A stretch of DNA of 64,000 bases from Chloroflexota bacterium (GCA_029262735.1 JAJCYY010000019.1:78624-142623), one strand, 5' to 3'; numbered from the stretch's first letter, positions 34,694 through 43,755 are shown. The notes: generated by a model from the sequence alone, not told the origin. Program-made: numbers and translations.

Positions 34694-35239
34694 TCAGCTC
34701 GCCACTGCCAGCCGCGACTGTAGCCCGAGCAAAGTTTCGATATTGCCGAGGTGGCAGCCGGGATGCCAGACGAATCGCGTGAGTATGTTGCCGTAGGTCA
34801 GCACCACCGCCGGAACGTCGGGAATCCTCGGTACCCGCTCGTCGAAATTGGCTTCTGTGACCTGTTTTGTGGCTGAAATCGCGGTCTCGAACGCTGTTTC
34901 CACGTAGCTGCGAAACTCCCGGCCGGCAGGCCATTCGATTCCTGCGGCGTAAGCCTGATCCATGCCAGTTCCACCTTCCAACAGGCCAAGGCGGTCCGGA
35001 TCGAAGCCCCAGCTTTTGGCGATGCCCTGGGCGTGCCACGCCTGCTCCGTGTCGGTGAATGCAGACTGGGTTATGTCTGCAAACCGGGCAATATGCCACA
35101 TGTGCCATGCGACCGGCACCCCCTCATCGGAAGCCTTCCAGAAGAGCTCACGGTCGGAGAGTTCCGCCGTGGCATCGAGGATGTCGCGATGCGCTCTCTC
35201 GTGCCACTTACGCAGAGTCGGAATGATATTTGAGGACAT
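34694..35239 (-). CDS. DinB-family protein
   Basis: 181 residues, four-helix bundle. Metal-binding His residues are visible in VAWHMWHIARFAD and HPGCHLGNIE. DinB-like proteins include thiol-dependent S-transferases and damage-induced proteins; most have unknown substrates. ATG at 35239 has GGAG six bases ahead; a TTG four codons earlier was not used. 36 bases downstream of the TetR gene in the same direction, so both are probably one transcript and the TetR protein may control it. Confidence 0.8.
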   Translation of the reverse strand: MSSNIIPTLRKWHERAHRDILDATAELSDRELFWKASDEGVPVAWHMWHIARFADITQSAFTDTEQAWHAQGIAKSWGFDPDRLGLLEGGTGMDQAYAAGIEWPAGREFRSYVETAFETAISATKQVTEANFDERVPRIPDVPAVVLTYGNILTRFVWHPGCHLGNIETLLGLQSRLAVAS

Positions 35240-35275
35240 GATTGACTCCAATCGAGAAGGTTGAGCAGGTCACGA

Positions 35276-35920
35276 TTACCGGCCGTTTTGCTCCTTTTTG
35301 CTGCTGTCACCGGCACCAATCCAGAAATTGCCGGTGAGCATTGCCCTCGTAACATCGGCCGCCTTGCGACCGTCGATCTCCGGTTCCCACGTTTTCTGGA
35401 TCTGCACGCCCATGAGCATGCCCAGAATGACGTTTCCGATATGTCGCGGACTCAGGTTTGGATTGATGTGGCCTGATTCCTGGAGGTGTTGCAGTGCCTG
35501 CAATACCTGGGCTCTGGGCTCTACGAGGGATTCAAGTTGACCGGCCAGAGTTTTCTCATCCAGCAGGGCGTGCGCCCACAGCATTACGGCGACGCGGTTG
35601 GCGTCATATGACGCCGGGTCGTTCATTTGATCGAAGAGGTGATCGACAGCGAAGTCGATCACCTGCTGTCCCTCCATCTGCGGTGCATCTTCCAGGTACT
35701 CCGCGTCCTCGGCCTCCGTGGACCGCTGCCGGATGGCCTCGATTAGCTCGGCCTTGGTGCGGAAGTAGTGGTAGATGCTTCCGAGCGATAGTTCGGCTTC
35801 CTGGCTGATGTCTCGCAGGGTTGCCCGGTCAAGACCGAGCTTCGAGAAGCAGCGCAGTGCGGCATCGAGGATCTGTGTCCTGCGTGCGGCTGCGAGTTCG
35901 TTGCTGATCTTAGGTGACAT
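35276..35920 (-). CDS. TetR-family transcriptional repressor
   Basis: 214 residues. HTH region TLRDISQEAELSLGSIYHYFRTKAELIEAI; the rest is a variable helical ligand-binding and dimer domain. Start at ATG 35920 is supported by AGGG six bases ahead. Upstream are a good promoter and a GC-rich palindrome between promoter and start, the classical layout for autorepression. It is followed by the DinB gene; the ligand is unknown. Confidence 0.88.
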   Translation of the reverse strand: MSPKISNELAAARRTQILDAALRCFSKLGLDRATLRDISQEAELSLGSIYHYFRTKAELIEAIRQRSTEAEDAEYLEDAPQMEGQQVIDFAVDHLFDQMNDPASYDANRVAVMLWAHALLDEKTLAGQLESLVEPRAQVLQALQHLQESGHINPNLSPRHIGNVILGMLMGVQIQKTWEPEIDGRKAADVTRAMLTGNFWIGAGDSSKKEQNGR

Positions 35921-35940
35921 TGCGCCCTGTTCATATAAAA

Positions 35941-35954
35941 CGGTCAACCGACCG
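35941..35954. promoter_or_regulatory. Likely TetR operator
   Basis: CGGTC-AACC-GACCG, 5-base arms, located just downstream of the -10 of the TetR promoter. Binding by the TetR protein is inferred from position. Confidence 0.55.
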
Positions 35955-35956
35955 AT

Positions 35957-35985
35957 ATAATAGCCTGCTCGTTGATGTATGGCAA
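35957..35985 (-). promoter_or_regulatory. Promoter of the TetR-DinB transcript
   Basis: Minus strand: TTGCCA (35980-35985), 17-base spacer, TATTAT (35957-35962). Both boxes match sigma-70 consensus at five of six or close to it. Confidence 0.55.
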
Positions 35986-36216
35986 GGGCGCTGCCGCGGA
36001 GGACTTAGAACTCAGCTACCCGCCCGGGCTTCTTCTCGCGATCCTCATGTCGTTATCCTTGCAACTCACGTCTTCCCCACCTTCTTCACTGAAAATAAGT
36101 GTGGGAAGAATCGTGCTGAGAATCTGTAGCTACCCGGACACTGGAAGCTGCGAGGTATGCCGGATTGAACGGCGCTCCGTTTCCAGGTGGGCCAGGTACG
36201 GGTGGGAGATTTAACG

Positions 36217-36960
36217 ATGACACAGAGTCAGGGAGTGATTACTCCGAACGCTTCACGCGCTCCCAATACCACGCCAGTTGTGAAGATCCTGCTGGCGATA
36301 GCCGGAGGGTTTGCCGGGCTGGTGGCAATTGGGCTGCTTTTTGGCGGCGTTTTGCTCGTGGTTGTGCACACGACACAGCGTAATGACGACGGATTTCTGA
36401 CCAGCCCGGACTACGATCTGAGCACTGACCAGTATGCACTGGTGTCAGGCGAAATCGACCTCGCCTCGCATCCAGGGGACTGGTGGCCGGCCGATCCCGG
36501 GACGGTGAAGTTCAATGTGGATCCTGTAGATGGCAAGTCGGTCTTTGTCGGGATTGGTCCGGAATCTGATGTCGACGCCTACCTGTCCAGTGTTGCGTTC
36601 GATGAGATCACGTCGCTGGGTGCACGCCGGGGCGATGTGAAGTACCGGACGAGAAGCGGCGGCGCACCGGCTTCGTTGCCGGGCGAGCAGAACTTCTGGG
36701 TCGAGGCGAGCCAGGGAACGGGCGAACAGGTGCTGGAGTGGGAGCTGGAGAACGGCAAATGGAAGCTGGTGCTGATGAATGCGGACGGTTCACGCGGGAT
36801 CAGGACCGACGTTGAGGCGGGGGCGAAGATCGGGATTCTACTGCCGATCGGCATCGGGTTGATCGTTGCCGGAGTCGTGGGATTGATCGTGACTGCCGTG
36901 CTACTGACGGTGGCTGTGCGACTCGGAAGGTCCAAAAACGGGACTGCGCCTGCCGTCTGA
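36217..36960 (+). CDS. Membrane protein of unknown function, two transmembrane segments
   Basis: 247 residues from ATG 36217 (GGGAG eight bases upstream). Membrane segments at about 22-50 and 207-235 flank an outside domain of about 155 residues (SGEIDLASHPGDWWPADPGTVKFNVDP, VFVGIGPESDVDAYLSSVAFDEI, FWVEASQGTGEQVLEWELENGKWKLVLMNADGSRG). This resembles the beta-rich outside domain of small actinobacterial and Chloroflexota membrane proteins that lack a known role. No catalytic motif. Flanked by intergenic stretches of about 300 and 140 bases, so it is probably transcribed alone. Confidence 0.75.
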   Translation: MTQSQGVITPNASRAPNTTPVVKILLAIAGGFAGLVAIGLLFGGVLLVVVHTTQRNDDGFLTSPDYDLSTDQYALVSGEIDLASHPGDWWPADPGTVKFNVDPVDGKSVFVGIGPESDVDAYLSSVAFDEITSLGARRGDVKYRTRSGGAPASLPGEQNFWVEASQGTGEQVLEWELENGKWKLVLMNADGSRGIRTDVEAGAKIGILLPIGIGLIVAGVVGLIVTAVLLTVAVRLGRSKNGTAPAV

Positions 36961-37096
36961 TCTTACAGTCGGCGGGTCGGTAGAGCCGGTCGATTATGAC
37001 GCGGCGCGGATTCGTTTGTAGAAGGGCCGCGGTGTAGGTCGACGCGGCTGATTCGGATTGCAGAGCACTTTTGTGAAACGCCGGATTGGAGCGGTC

Positions 37097-37984
37097 ATGC
37101 AAGCCAGAGAAAACTCGATCATTCTGCGCGACGGGCGTCGGCTGAACTACGCCGAGTACGGTGATCCGGACGGTCAGCCCGTATTTCTCATTCATGGCAT
37201 CCCCGGATCGCGGCTGACCTGGGCTGCAATGCAGAACTCGCCGTTTCGTCCGGGGCTGCGACTGATAGCTCCGGACCGTCCGGGCTACGGCAGCTCGGAC
37301 TTATTTCGTCGGGGCCAGGGGATAACAGACTATCCGGAGGACATAGCGCAACTGGCCGATGAGCTTGGGATCGACAGTTTCGCCATCTTCGGCCCGTCCG
37401 GCGGCGGACCGTACGTGCTGGCGTGCGCATGGAAGATTCCTGATCGGTTAACGTCGGTGGGCGTGTTCGCCAGTGTTTCACCTTACGTGCCCGAGGCTAC
37501 GGTTGGCCTGTCGCCAACGGTGAGGCGGCTGTACCGTTTTGCAGCCAGGTTCCCGCGGTTGATCAGGGTGCAGATGGCGCTGATGTCCCTCCTGGTGAAG
37601 TGGTTTCCGGCGCTTTACGTCCGCATGATCAGATCAGAGTTCAGCGAGGTAGACTTGGAGGTGTACTCACGCCTTGGACTGGCGCAGCGGATGCAGCCGG
37701 ACCGGGCCGAGACGTATCGTCGTTGGGGACGAGGTGTTGCCTACGACGTGACGATTCCCGGCAACTGGCCGATTCCCCTGGGGGAGATTCGCACGAAGGT
37801 TCACATCTGGCAGGGCGAGCAGGATGTGGCGGTTGCGCCCGCCGCAGGACGATTTTTCGCGGACCGGATCAAGGACGCAGAGCTGACCATGATTCCGGAC
37901 GCCGGACACATGTGGATCTTCGAGCACCTGGGCGAGATGCTGGATGTGCTTGTACCTGTGTCGGGAGAGACGGCCGGCATGTAA
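37097..37984 (+). CDS. Alpha/beta hydrolase
   Basis: 295 residues. FLIHGIPGSRLTW oxyanion loop, APDRPGYGSSD, nucleophile Ser101 in FGPSGGGPY, acid Asp in WQGEQDVAV, His in DAGHMW. This GxSGGGP form is common in proline-iminopeptidase-like and lactonase-like hydrolases. ATG at 37097 with GGAG five bases ahead preferred over an upstream TTG. Substrate unknown. It converges with the HIT gene, 26 bases apart. Confidence 0.87.
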   Translation: MQARENSIILRDGRRLNYAEYGDPDGQPVFLIHGIPGSRLTWAAMQNSPFRPGLRLIAPDRPGYGSSDLFRRGQGITDYPEDIAQLADELGIDSFAIFGPSGGGPYVLACAWKIPDRLTSVGVFASVSPYVPEATVGLSPTVRRLYRFAARFPRLIRVQMALMSLLVKWFPALYVRMIRSEFSEVDLEVYSRLGLAQRMQPDRAETYRRWGRGVAYDVTIPGNWPIPLGEIRTKVHIWQGEQDVAVAPAAGRFFADRIKDAELTMIPDAGHMWIFEHLGEMLDVLVPVSGETAGM

Positions 37985-38010
37985 GGCGACGCAGAAACCC
38001 AGAAGGGCAA

Positions 38011-38472
38011 CTAGTCACGCCGATGCGCCGATAGCCACGAACGCGCACGATCACAAAACTGTCCGACCGCTTCCGGGTCCAGTGTCTCGTCAGCATCGAA
38101 CATCGCCGTCTGGATGAACGGGCCGCTCTTTCCGATGATATCCCGCTGCGCCTTCGTCACCGGTTGTAGTACGTAGTGGATGTGTCCGGGCTCTCCGCCG
38201 CTGAACGACCAGAGGCTTGAGAAGACCTGGTCTGCGTCTGTGAGTGACTTGGTGGCGGTGACCATCATCCGTGTCAGCGGCCCGAGCTCGCCAGCCTCCG
38301 CGTCGGTCAAGTCCCAGAGACCGATGCAGTGGCGTAGAGGCTTCAGTACCAGCGTTCCAATTCCAAGCGGCCCGACACAGTGCTCGACCGCCCATAAATC
38401 GGTCCGGAGAATCTCACCGCTCGGCAGGTTCACCCGACCGGCGGTCAGATCACAGGCGAGACAACCGATCAT
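38011..38472 (-). CDS. HIT-like nucleotide-binding protein
   Basis: 153 residues. N-terminal CLACDLTAGR may bind zinc with a later His; FSSLWSFSGGEPGHIHYVLQPV is the HIT region. The usual HxHxH triad is reduced to HIHY, so the third His is replaced and catalysis may be altered. Family members hydrolyse or transfer nucleotides from dinucleotides. It lies 59 bases downstream of the Gfo/Idh gene, same strand, so co-transcription is possible. Confidence 0.7.
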   Translation of the reverse strand: MIGCLACDLTAGRVNLPSGEILRTDLWAVEHCVGPLGIGTLVLKPLRHCIGLWDLTDAEAGELGPLTRMMVTATKSLTDADQVFSSLWSFSGGEPGHIHYVLQPVTKAQRDIIGKSGPFIQTAMFDADETLDPEAVGQFCDRARSWLSAHRRD

Positions 38473-38531
38473 GGCAACTTCCGTCGTACGCTCTCAATTG
38501 TTCAAATGTCAGGCGAACCGGGCGAAGATAA

Positions 38532-39566
38532 TCAATCCCAGCCCAGCGCGACCTCGCGGCCTGTGCGTGATGATTCCTCGGTGGCTTCCAGCACCTCCAG
38601 AACGCGCAAACCGTGCTCCTGTGGGATTGGAGTGTCATCGTCGCCGCGTTCGATTGCCGCCATGAAATCGGCCACCTCCTCCTCAAACGGGCTCGTGTCG
38701 TCCACCGGCTCCTCAACCCACGTGCCATCGTGCGTGTCGGCGACCCAGATCGCCGTCTTCTGCGATGGGTCCCGTCCGTAGGCGATGCGGAGGCGGGCCA
38801 TGCCTTCGGTGAAGGCGATGTCGGTGCCGTACTCCGTTGATCCCTTCTCCCATGCGATGCGGCTGATCGTGGCTACCGCGCCGGACTTCCAGCGGATGAA
38901 GCACATCGCCGTGTCGTCGGCCTTGATGTCAGGGTGCTTGTCCGGGGTGTGAGTGATCTGGCCGACGCGTGCACTGACGGTATCGACATCGGTGCCTATC
39001 AGATGGATCAGGCGGTCGATCTCGTGGGTGCCGTCCATCTGGCCCATGCCGCCGCCGAGTTCACGATCGAGCATCCACTTCGGGCGGATGTACGGATCGT
39101 AGGGTTTGTGCCAGTAGTCGTAGGCCATGATGAGATCGCCAAAGCGCTTCGACTCCACGATCTGCTTCATCGCCTTCACGGGCCGCTGGTAGCGTTGGGT
39201 GTGAGCGGTCATCACCTTGACCCCGTTCTCGCGCGCGGCGGCCAGCATCTCTCGTCCTTCGGACGGCCACACGGCCATCGGCTTCTCGACATAGACGTGC
39301 TTGCCGGCGTTTGCGGCGTCGATAGCAGCCTGCTTGTGGAGCCAGTGCGGCAGCGTGACCACGCACACCTGAACATCATCCCGCTGGAGCGCCTCTTTGT
39401 AGTCTGAGACGAAGTCGAGGTCCGGGTAGGTGTCTTTCCACTTTGCCGCAGCTTCAGGGTTGGCCTCGGCGACGACCTTGACCTGTGCGCCCGGAGCCTT
39501 GCCGACCCATTCGATGTAGTTGCCGCCGATGCGACCTGTGCCGAGTACTGCGACGCCGAGTGCCAT
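38532..39566 (-). CDS. Gfo/Idh/MocA-family dehydrogenase
   Basis: 344 residues. Rossmann motif VLGTGRIGGNYIEW, catalytic-region EKP in VYVEKPMAV with the Lys, and the C-terminal domain with LGGGMGQMDGTHEIDRLIHL, where the GTHEID segment supplies catalytic His and Asp. NAD(P)-dependent oxidation of a sugar, polyol or sugar acid; the precise substrate is not readable. AGGA sits ahead of the ATG. A second member is at 60767-61903. Confidence 0.88.
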   Translation of the reverse strand: MALGVAVLGTGRIGGNYIEWVGKAPGAQVKVVAEANPEAAAKWKDTYPDLDFVSDYKEALQRDDVQVCVVTLPHWLHKQAAIDAANAGKHVYVEKPMAVWPSEGREMLAAARENGVKVMTAHTQRYQRPVKAMKQIVESKRFGDLIMAYDYWHKPYDPYIRPKWMLDRELGGGMGQMDGTHEIDRLIHLIGTDVDTVSARVGQITHTPDKHPDIKADDTAMCFIRWKSGAVATISRIAWEKGSTEYGTDIAFTEGMARLRIAYGRDPSQKTAIWVADTHDGTWVEEPVDDTSPFEEEVADFMAAIERGDDDTPIPQEHGLRVLEVLEATEESSRTGREVALGWD

Positions 39567-39804
39567 GTTCGTTCCTTTTACCGGTTACCCGACTGTTGAT
39601 TGTTAAGAGTCAGAGGGCCGGGCGCGCTCGCCCCGGAGCTTAATGTGATGGATGTTTCTGCGGTTGGGTGGACGACGGAATTGTATGCCTGAACCGCATC
39701 GAGTTGTGGCGCCGGAAGCGGCGATACCTGGGACCGAGTCATGGACGCGCAGAGTGGTTCACAGGATTCAGGATGCCGAACGGTGGGGTACCGACGGACG
39801 AGCT

Positions 39805-40497
39805 TTACAGACCGAGCACCTTCTGCAGATCGGCGAACCGTGAAAGCGTGTGGGTTGGCGGACGCAATTCGGCGGGCCACTTGCGGCCGTGGCTGAGCCA
39901 GGCTGTTTCCATTCCGGCTTTGCGTGCGCCTTCGATATCGCCCGCAGGAGTGTCGCCGACGAACACGGTCTCTTCGGGTGTGCGTTTGAGCCGTCGCAGA
40001 GCCTCCTGGAATATCTCTGGATCTGGCTTTGCCTTGCCGAACTCGCCGGAAACCAGGATGCAGCCGGCGATCTTCTCTAGTCCCAGCGCGACCAGCTTGT
40101 CGCGCTGAAACGGCGGTCCGTTTGTGACGACTCCCCATTCCAGGCCGACGCGCATCATTCGTGCGATTGTCCGGCTCATCACCTTTTCCGGCCTAAACGC
40201 GCCGGGATAGTGGACTGCGTGCCATTTCACCAGTTCGGCTGCGCTCTCACGCACGAAAGGCCAGGTTTCGACCAGCTTCTTGAACAGCTGCGGAGCGTAT
40301 ACGTGGCCTCCGGCGTCCCATTCGATGATCTGCTTTACAGCGTCTGCTCGTTCCAGTTTTGCCATGAGGCCGGGCTGCGAAAAGTAGAACTCGTCCGCCC
40401 AGCGCCTTACCGCGTCCGGCCTGTCACCAAGAGTGCCGTCAAGGTCGAACAGCACGGCGGCGTACGGGTGGCGCTTGGTTCTTGGTGAGTCGGGCAT
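39805..40497 (-). CDS. HAD-family hydrolase, copy 1
   Basis: 230 residues. Motif I FDLDGTLGD with the nucleophile Asp, motif II GVVTNG, motif III Lys in FGKAKPDPEIF, motif IV VGDTPAGDIEGA; a helical cap of type C1 lies between motifs I and II. Small-molecule phosphatase of the phosphoglycolate-phosphatase type. It is a clear paralogue of the next upstream gene (40627-41355), 129 bases apart. Confidence 0.87.
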   Translation of the reverse strand: MPDSPRTKRHPYAAVLFDLDGTLGDRPDAVRRWADEFYFSQPGLMAKLERADAVKQIIEWDAGGHVYAPQLFKKLVETWPFVRESAAELVKWHAVHYPGAFRPEKVMSRTIARMMRVGLEWGVVTNGPPFQRDKLVALGLEKIAGCILVSGEFGKAKPDPEIFQEALRRLKRTPEETVFVGDTPAGDIEGARKAGMETAWLSHGRKWPAELRPPTHTLSRFADLQKVLGL

Positions 40498-40621
40498 GGT
40501 GGGTTGCTCAGATCGATTGCCGACTGGATTGCCTCTCCTTTACGTGGGAGACAGGCGGCCGACGGGATGGCTGGCGCATCGGCCAATATTGCGAATACCT
40601 GAGTATGCCGGGTTTCACTCT

Positions 40622-40650
40622 CTCCCTCAATCCCTCTCCGATCGAGGGAG
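40622..40650. repeat. CT/GA-rich inverted repeat at the 3' end of a HAD gene
   Basis: CTCCCTC (40622-40628) pairs with GAGGGAG (40644-40650); a second overlapping pairing TCCCTC/GAGGGA has a 7-base loop. The element encodes the last residues (LPLPRSERD) and the stop of the HAD gene. Similar CTCCCTC...GAGGGAG elements are frequent between bacterial genes. Confidence 0.55.
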
Positions 40651-41355
40651 TGGGAGGTTGGTCCGAACCTGGACTCCAAGCACGTCGTGGAGTTCGGCTA
40701 CTCCTTCGATGGTCAGGTGAGGCTGTTGCATAGCGGCGGGAAATTCGCGTCCCATCCGAACCCACGCGGTGTGCATGCCGACGCCCTGCGCTCCGATGAT
40801 GTCAGTGTGCGGGTTGTCGCCCACGAACAGCACGCCGGCGCCTTCGGTCTCATCCATCTCAAGCAACCGCAGCGCCTGCAGATACGGCCCGGGGTCCGGC
40901 TTGCTTGCGCCGTGAAGCTCGGTTGCGATCACAAACGGGATGAGGCGCTCGAATCCCGTCGATTTCACCTTTTCGAGCTGGTACTGGCCGCCGTTGGTGA
41001 CGACGCCCCAGGGCATCCCCTTCGAGTTGAGAGCTTCGGCAAGTTCAAGCGCACCGGGCAGTGGCTTCATGCTGGCGACCAGGCTCTCGAAGTAGCTGTG
41101 AAAGTGGGAATCGGGGTCGCCTGTGACATTCGGCCAGCGATTCAGGATTGCGTTGAAGGCGTGCCGTAAGTCGGTGGCGTTGTCAGGTGAGAGCGACCAG
41201 AAGAACTCTTTCGCCTCTGGCCACGAGATATCTTCGTTGATGCTCTCATGTCGGTCATAGAACGCACGATAGAAGTTGTTGTAAGCCGTCCGACGGTCGA
41301 TGAGCGTGTCGTCAAGGTCGAAGAGAACGGCTTTTATCCCTGGCAGCGGCGGCAT
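40627..41355 (-). CDS. HAD-family hydrolase, copy 2
   Basis: 242 residues. Motif I LFDLDDTLIDRR, motif II GVVTNGGQY, motif III Lys in GASKPDPGPY, motif IV VGDNPHTDIIGA. Phosphatase of the same type as its neighbour. The frame is open further upstream to 41679, but that part is Arg/Ser/Pro-rich without fold and runs over the divergent VOC gene; ATG 41355 before GIKAVLFDLDD, with AGGA ten bases ahead, is the real start. The last nine residues come from an inverted-repeat element. Confidence 0.87.
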   Translation of the reverse strand: MPPLPGIKAVLFDLDDTLIDRRTAYNNFYRAFYDRHESINEDISWPEAKEFFWSLSPDNATDLRHAFNAILNRWPNVTGDPDSHFHSYFESLVASMKPLPGALELAEALNSKGMPWGVVTNGGQYQLEKVKSTGFERLIPFVIATELHGASKPDPGPYLQALRLLEMDETEGAGVLFVGDNPHTDIIGAQGVGMHTAWVRMGREFPAAMQQPHLTIEGVAELHDVLGVQVRTNLPLPRSERD

Positions 41356-41516
41356 GCGTTTGTTTTCCTGGAGTCGAACTCTGGCGTGACAGGCAAGCGA
41401 AGTGATTGAGGATAACGCAGTGCCTGCCACTGGCGAGCCGATCTCTGGCCTGCGATATCTATCTGTCGATAGAATGCGCCCCGACGATCTGCAACAGGTG
41501 AAGCCGGAGGAGCAAC

Positions 41517-41891
41517 TTGGCGAACGCAGCGAAGGTTCAGATAAGCGGTCTGGGTGGCGTGTTCTTTCGGTCGAAGGACCCTGAAGCGCTGACCGCCTGG
41601 TACAGGGACATGTTCGGTATTTCCATGGTTTCGGACGGTCCTCCGTGGGAACAGGAGGCTGGAATGACGGTGTTCTCACCGTTTCCTGCCGACACAGACT
41701 ATTTTGGCCGCATGGACCAGGCGTTCATGCTGAACTTCAGGGTCGATGACCTCGATGCGGCACTGGCGGCGCTGGGCGATGCGGGTGTGCGAATCGACGA
41801 GGCGCGGCAGGACGAGCCTTACGGGCGCTTCGCATGGGTGTTCGACCCGGAGGACAACAAGATCGAACTATGGGAGCCGCCGAAGGGGTAG
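41517..41891 (+). CDS. VOC-family (glyoxalase/bleomycin-resistance fold) protein
   Basis: 124 residues, one VOC module: GLGGVFFRSKDPEALTAWYRDMFGI, FMLNFRVDDLDAALAALGDAGV, PYGRFAWVFDPEDNKIELWEPP. The C-terminal Glu of KIELWEP and an N-terminal Gly/His-position suggest a metal site, but the usual first His is not obvious. Function may be isomerase, lyase or binding. Start is TTG at 41517 with GGAGGAG about five bases ahead. Divergent from the HAD gene. Confidence 0.82.
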   Translation: MANAAKVQISGLGGVFFRSKDPEALTAWYRDMFGISMVSDGPPWEQEAGMTVFSPFPADTDYFGRMDQAFMLNFRVDDLDAALAALGDAGVRIDEARQDEPYGRFAWVFDPEDNKIELWEPPKG

Positions 41892-41945
41892 TGGCAGGCT
41901 GTTTTCGACCCTGATCCTGTGAACAGAATCAAGGGTAGATGCTAG

Positions 41946-42323
41946 TCAATAGCCTCTACAGGCTATTAGAAGATCATTCGTTGCCCACGACCGCGCGATA
42001 TCATCTCCAGCTTCCGCTGCTTGGACCAAATCCTCGCTTGCTGCCATGATTGCGTGATTAGCCATCAAGGTGCTGTCTACAAGAGCACGAGATCGAACGA
42101 TCCAATCTTCATCTGAGAGTTGATCCTCGCGTGAATCGACGACAAGGGCCCTACCGATTTCGCACCTAATGACACTCTCCGATAAATAGTCTTCCTCATC
42201 TCCCAGATCACTAAATCCGATATAACCCTTAACTATGACAATAATCAGAAGAATGACTGCTGAGAAAATGAGGATGCGTCTGCGGGTCCACCGAAATCCG
42301 AAAGGACGACTGCTCGAACCCAC
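41946..42323 (-). CDS. Small membrane-anchored protein of unknown function
   Basis: 125 residues. Basic start (FRWTRRR), one membrane segment at about 17-33 (ILIFSAVILLIIVIVKG), then an acidic helical part with two Cys (in IRCEIG and LIACRGY) that could form a disulfide outside. GTG start at 42323. More AT-rich than its neighbours. No family recognised. Confidence 0.55.
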   Translation of the reverse strand: MGSSSRPFGFRWTRRRILIFSAVILLIIVIVKGYIGFSDLGDEEDYLSESVIRCEIGRALVVDSREDQLSDEDWIVRSRALVDSTLMANHAIMAASEDLVQAAEAGDDIARSWATNDLLIACRGY

Positions 42324-42405
42324 TTTCTCATCCCCATAAAGCGACTTGTCAGAGAGCCAGTTGGAGCGCTGTATCTAATAGTACGTGTCTAAACCTTAAT
42401 CAGGC

Positions 42406-43536
42406 CTACACGTCCGCAGGTGAGTTATCTTCGGCGTTCCAGGAGCCGCCTTTGTAGCGGTCTGCTGAGGGGTCGAAGAGTCGGCTGTTCAGCACAGCTT
42501 CATCGATGTCGGTGCCCAGCCCTGGAGTGGTCGGCAACTCGAAGAAGCCGTCAGTGATCTTGAGCGGTGTTGTCTGCACATCGTCGTGGTACGGCATGTC
42601 GCGTGCCGTCTCGAGGATCTGGAAGTTTGGCACCGTGGCGCAGACATGGACGCTTGCGGCAGCCGCGATCGGCCCGTTCGGATTGTGCGGAGCGAACTTA
42701 ACGTATTCGATCTCGGCCATCGACGCGATGCGCCTGATCTCCGAAATGCCGCCTGTGTGGGCGATGTCCGGCTGGATCACGTCAACGAGCCGACGGTGCA
42801 GCAGGTCCCGGAAGCCCCAGCGGAAGAAGAGCCGCTCGCCCGTTGCGACGTCCGTCCGGTGACCTGCAGCGCGCACCTGCTCAAAGGCATCGATGTTCTC
42901 AGGCGGAACCGGCTCCTCGAAGAAGAGCACGTTCAGATCCTCGATAGCATCCATCTGCTTGATGGCAAGAGACGGGCGTGAGCGACCGTGGTTGTCGATC
43001 ATGATGTCGATATCCGGGCCGAGGCCGTCCCGAAGTTTTTTGATCTTTTCGCGCAGCGCGCCGGGAACGTCCTTCTCATAGAAGCTGCTCGTGCCCTCAA
43101 CCCAGCCGCCTGTCTTGAAGGCCGAGAAGCCCTGGTCAACGGCGTCTTCTCCACCTCGCAGGTCTGCGGCGTGTGTGTAGGCGCGGACCCGGTCTCGCAC
43201 TGCGCCGCCGAGGAGCTTGTAGACGGGCTGGCCGTAGACCTTGCCTGTGATGTCCCACATGGCGATGTCTAGCGCGGCCATAGCGGAGCCCATGACGACT
43301 CCGCCTCGCCAGAAGCCGTGGCGGTACATGATCTGCCAGTTGCGCTCGACCTGAGTCGGGTCTGCGCCTTCGAGCCTGTTGGCAAGGGTCTTGATGCCTT
43401 CGACGACCGCAGGCTCATGTCTTTCGAGAGTGCCTTCGCCCCAGCCATGAACGCCTTCGTCTGTTTCGACTTTGCACAGAACCCAGTTTCTGCGGATGCC
43501 ATGCATGATGTAGGTCTTAACGTCAGTGATCTTCAT
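42406..43536 (-). CDS. Enolase-superfamily dehydratase, D-galactonate dehydratase-like
   Basis: 376 residues. Capping domain at the N-terminus, then a TIM barrel with metal ligands Asp181, Glu207 and Glu234 (in MIDNHGR, FFEEP, TGERL). The acid/base residues His183 (in DNH) and His284 (in APHNPNGP) match, nearly in numbering, those of galactonate dehydratase (DgoD). Predicted reaction: loss of water from an acid sugar to give the 2-keto-3-deoxy sugar acid. The exact sugar acid could differ (gluconate, mannonate and others are used by relatives). GGAAA lies ahead of ATG 43536. It is followed on the same strand only by a small unknown gene, and preceded by an MFS gene 219 bases upstream. Confidence 0.88.
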   Translation of the reverse strand: MKITDVKTYIMHGIRRNWVLCKVETDEGVHGWGEGTLERHEPAVVEGIKTLANRLEGADPTQVERNWQIMYRHGFWRGGVVMGSAMAALDIAMWDITGKVYGQPVYKLLGGAVRDRVRAYTHAADLRGGEDAVDQGFSAFKTGGWVEGTSSFYEKDVPGALREKIKKLRDGLGPDIDIMIDNHGRSRPSLAIKQMDAIEDLNVLFFEEPVPPENIDAFEQVRAAGHRTDVATGERLFFRWGFRDLLHRRLVDVIQPDIAHTGGISEIRRIASMAEIEYVKFAPHNPNGPIAAAASVHVCATVPNFQILETARDMPYHDDVQTTPLKITDGFFELPTTPGLGTDIDEAVLNSRLFDPSADRYKGGSWNAEDNSPADV

Positions 43537-43755
43537 TCTTTTTTCCGTGGGGTGAGAGGTGGTTGGTGCGGATGAGTTGTTATTGCTATCTAACGTGAGG
43601 TCTTATCAGCGCGGGTTGGAAGGGACAGTCTGCGCGGATGGTTCATGTTTGCGGTTTTGGTTAAGGCTCGCTCCTACCGAACTATGTGGAGCAATCCCCG
43701 CTATTTGCCGGCGCAGATTGTAGACCTGCCCGGCAACATTCGGGTGATACCTGTC

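Noticed and set aside
41356..41679. Upstream extension of the HAD gene (108 extra codons)
   Set aside because: Arg/Ser/Pro-rich without fold, overlaps the divergent VOC gene, and the conserved HAD N-terminus begins just after ATG 41355.
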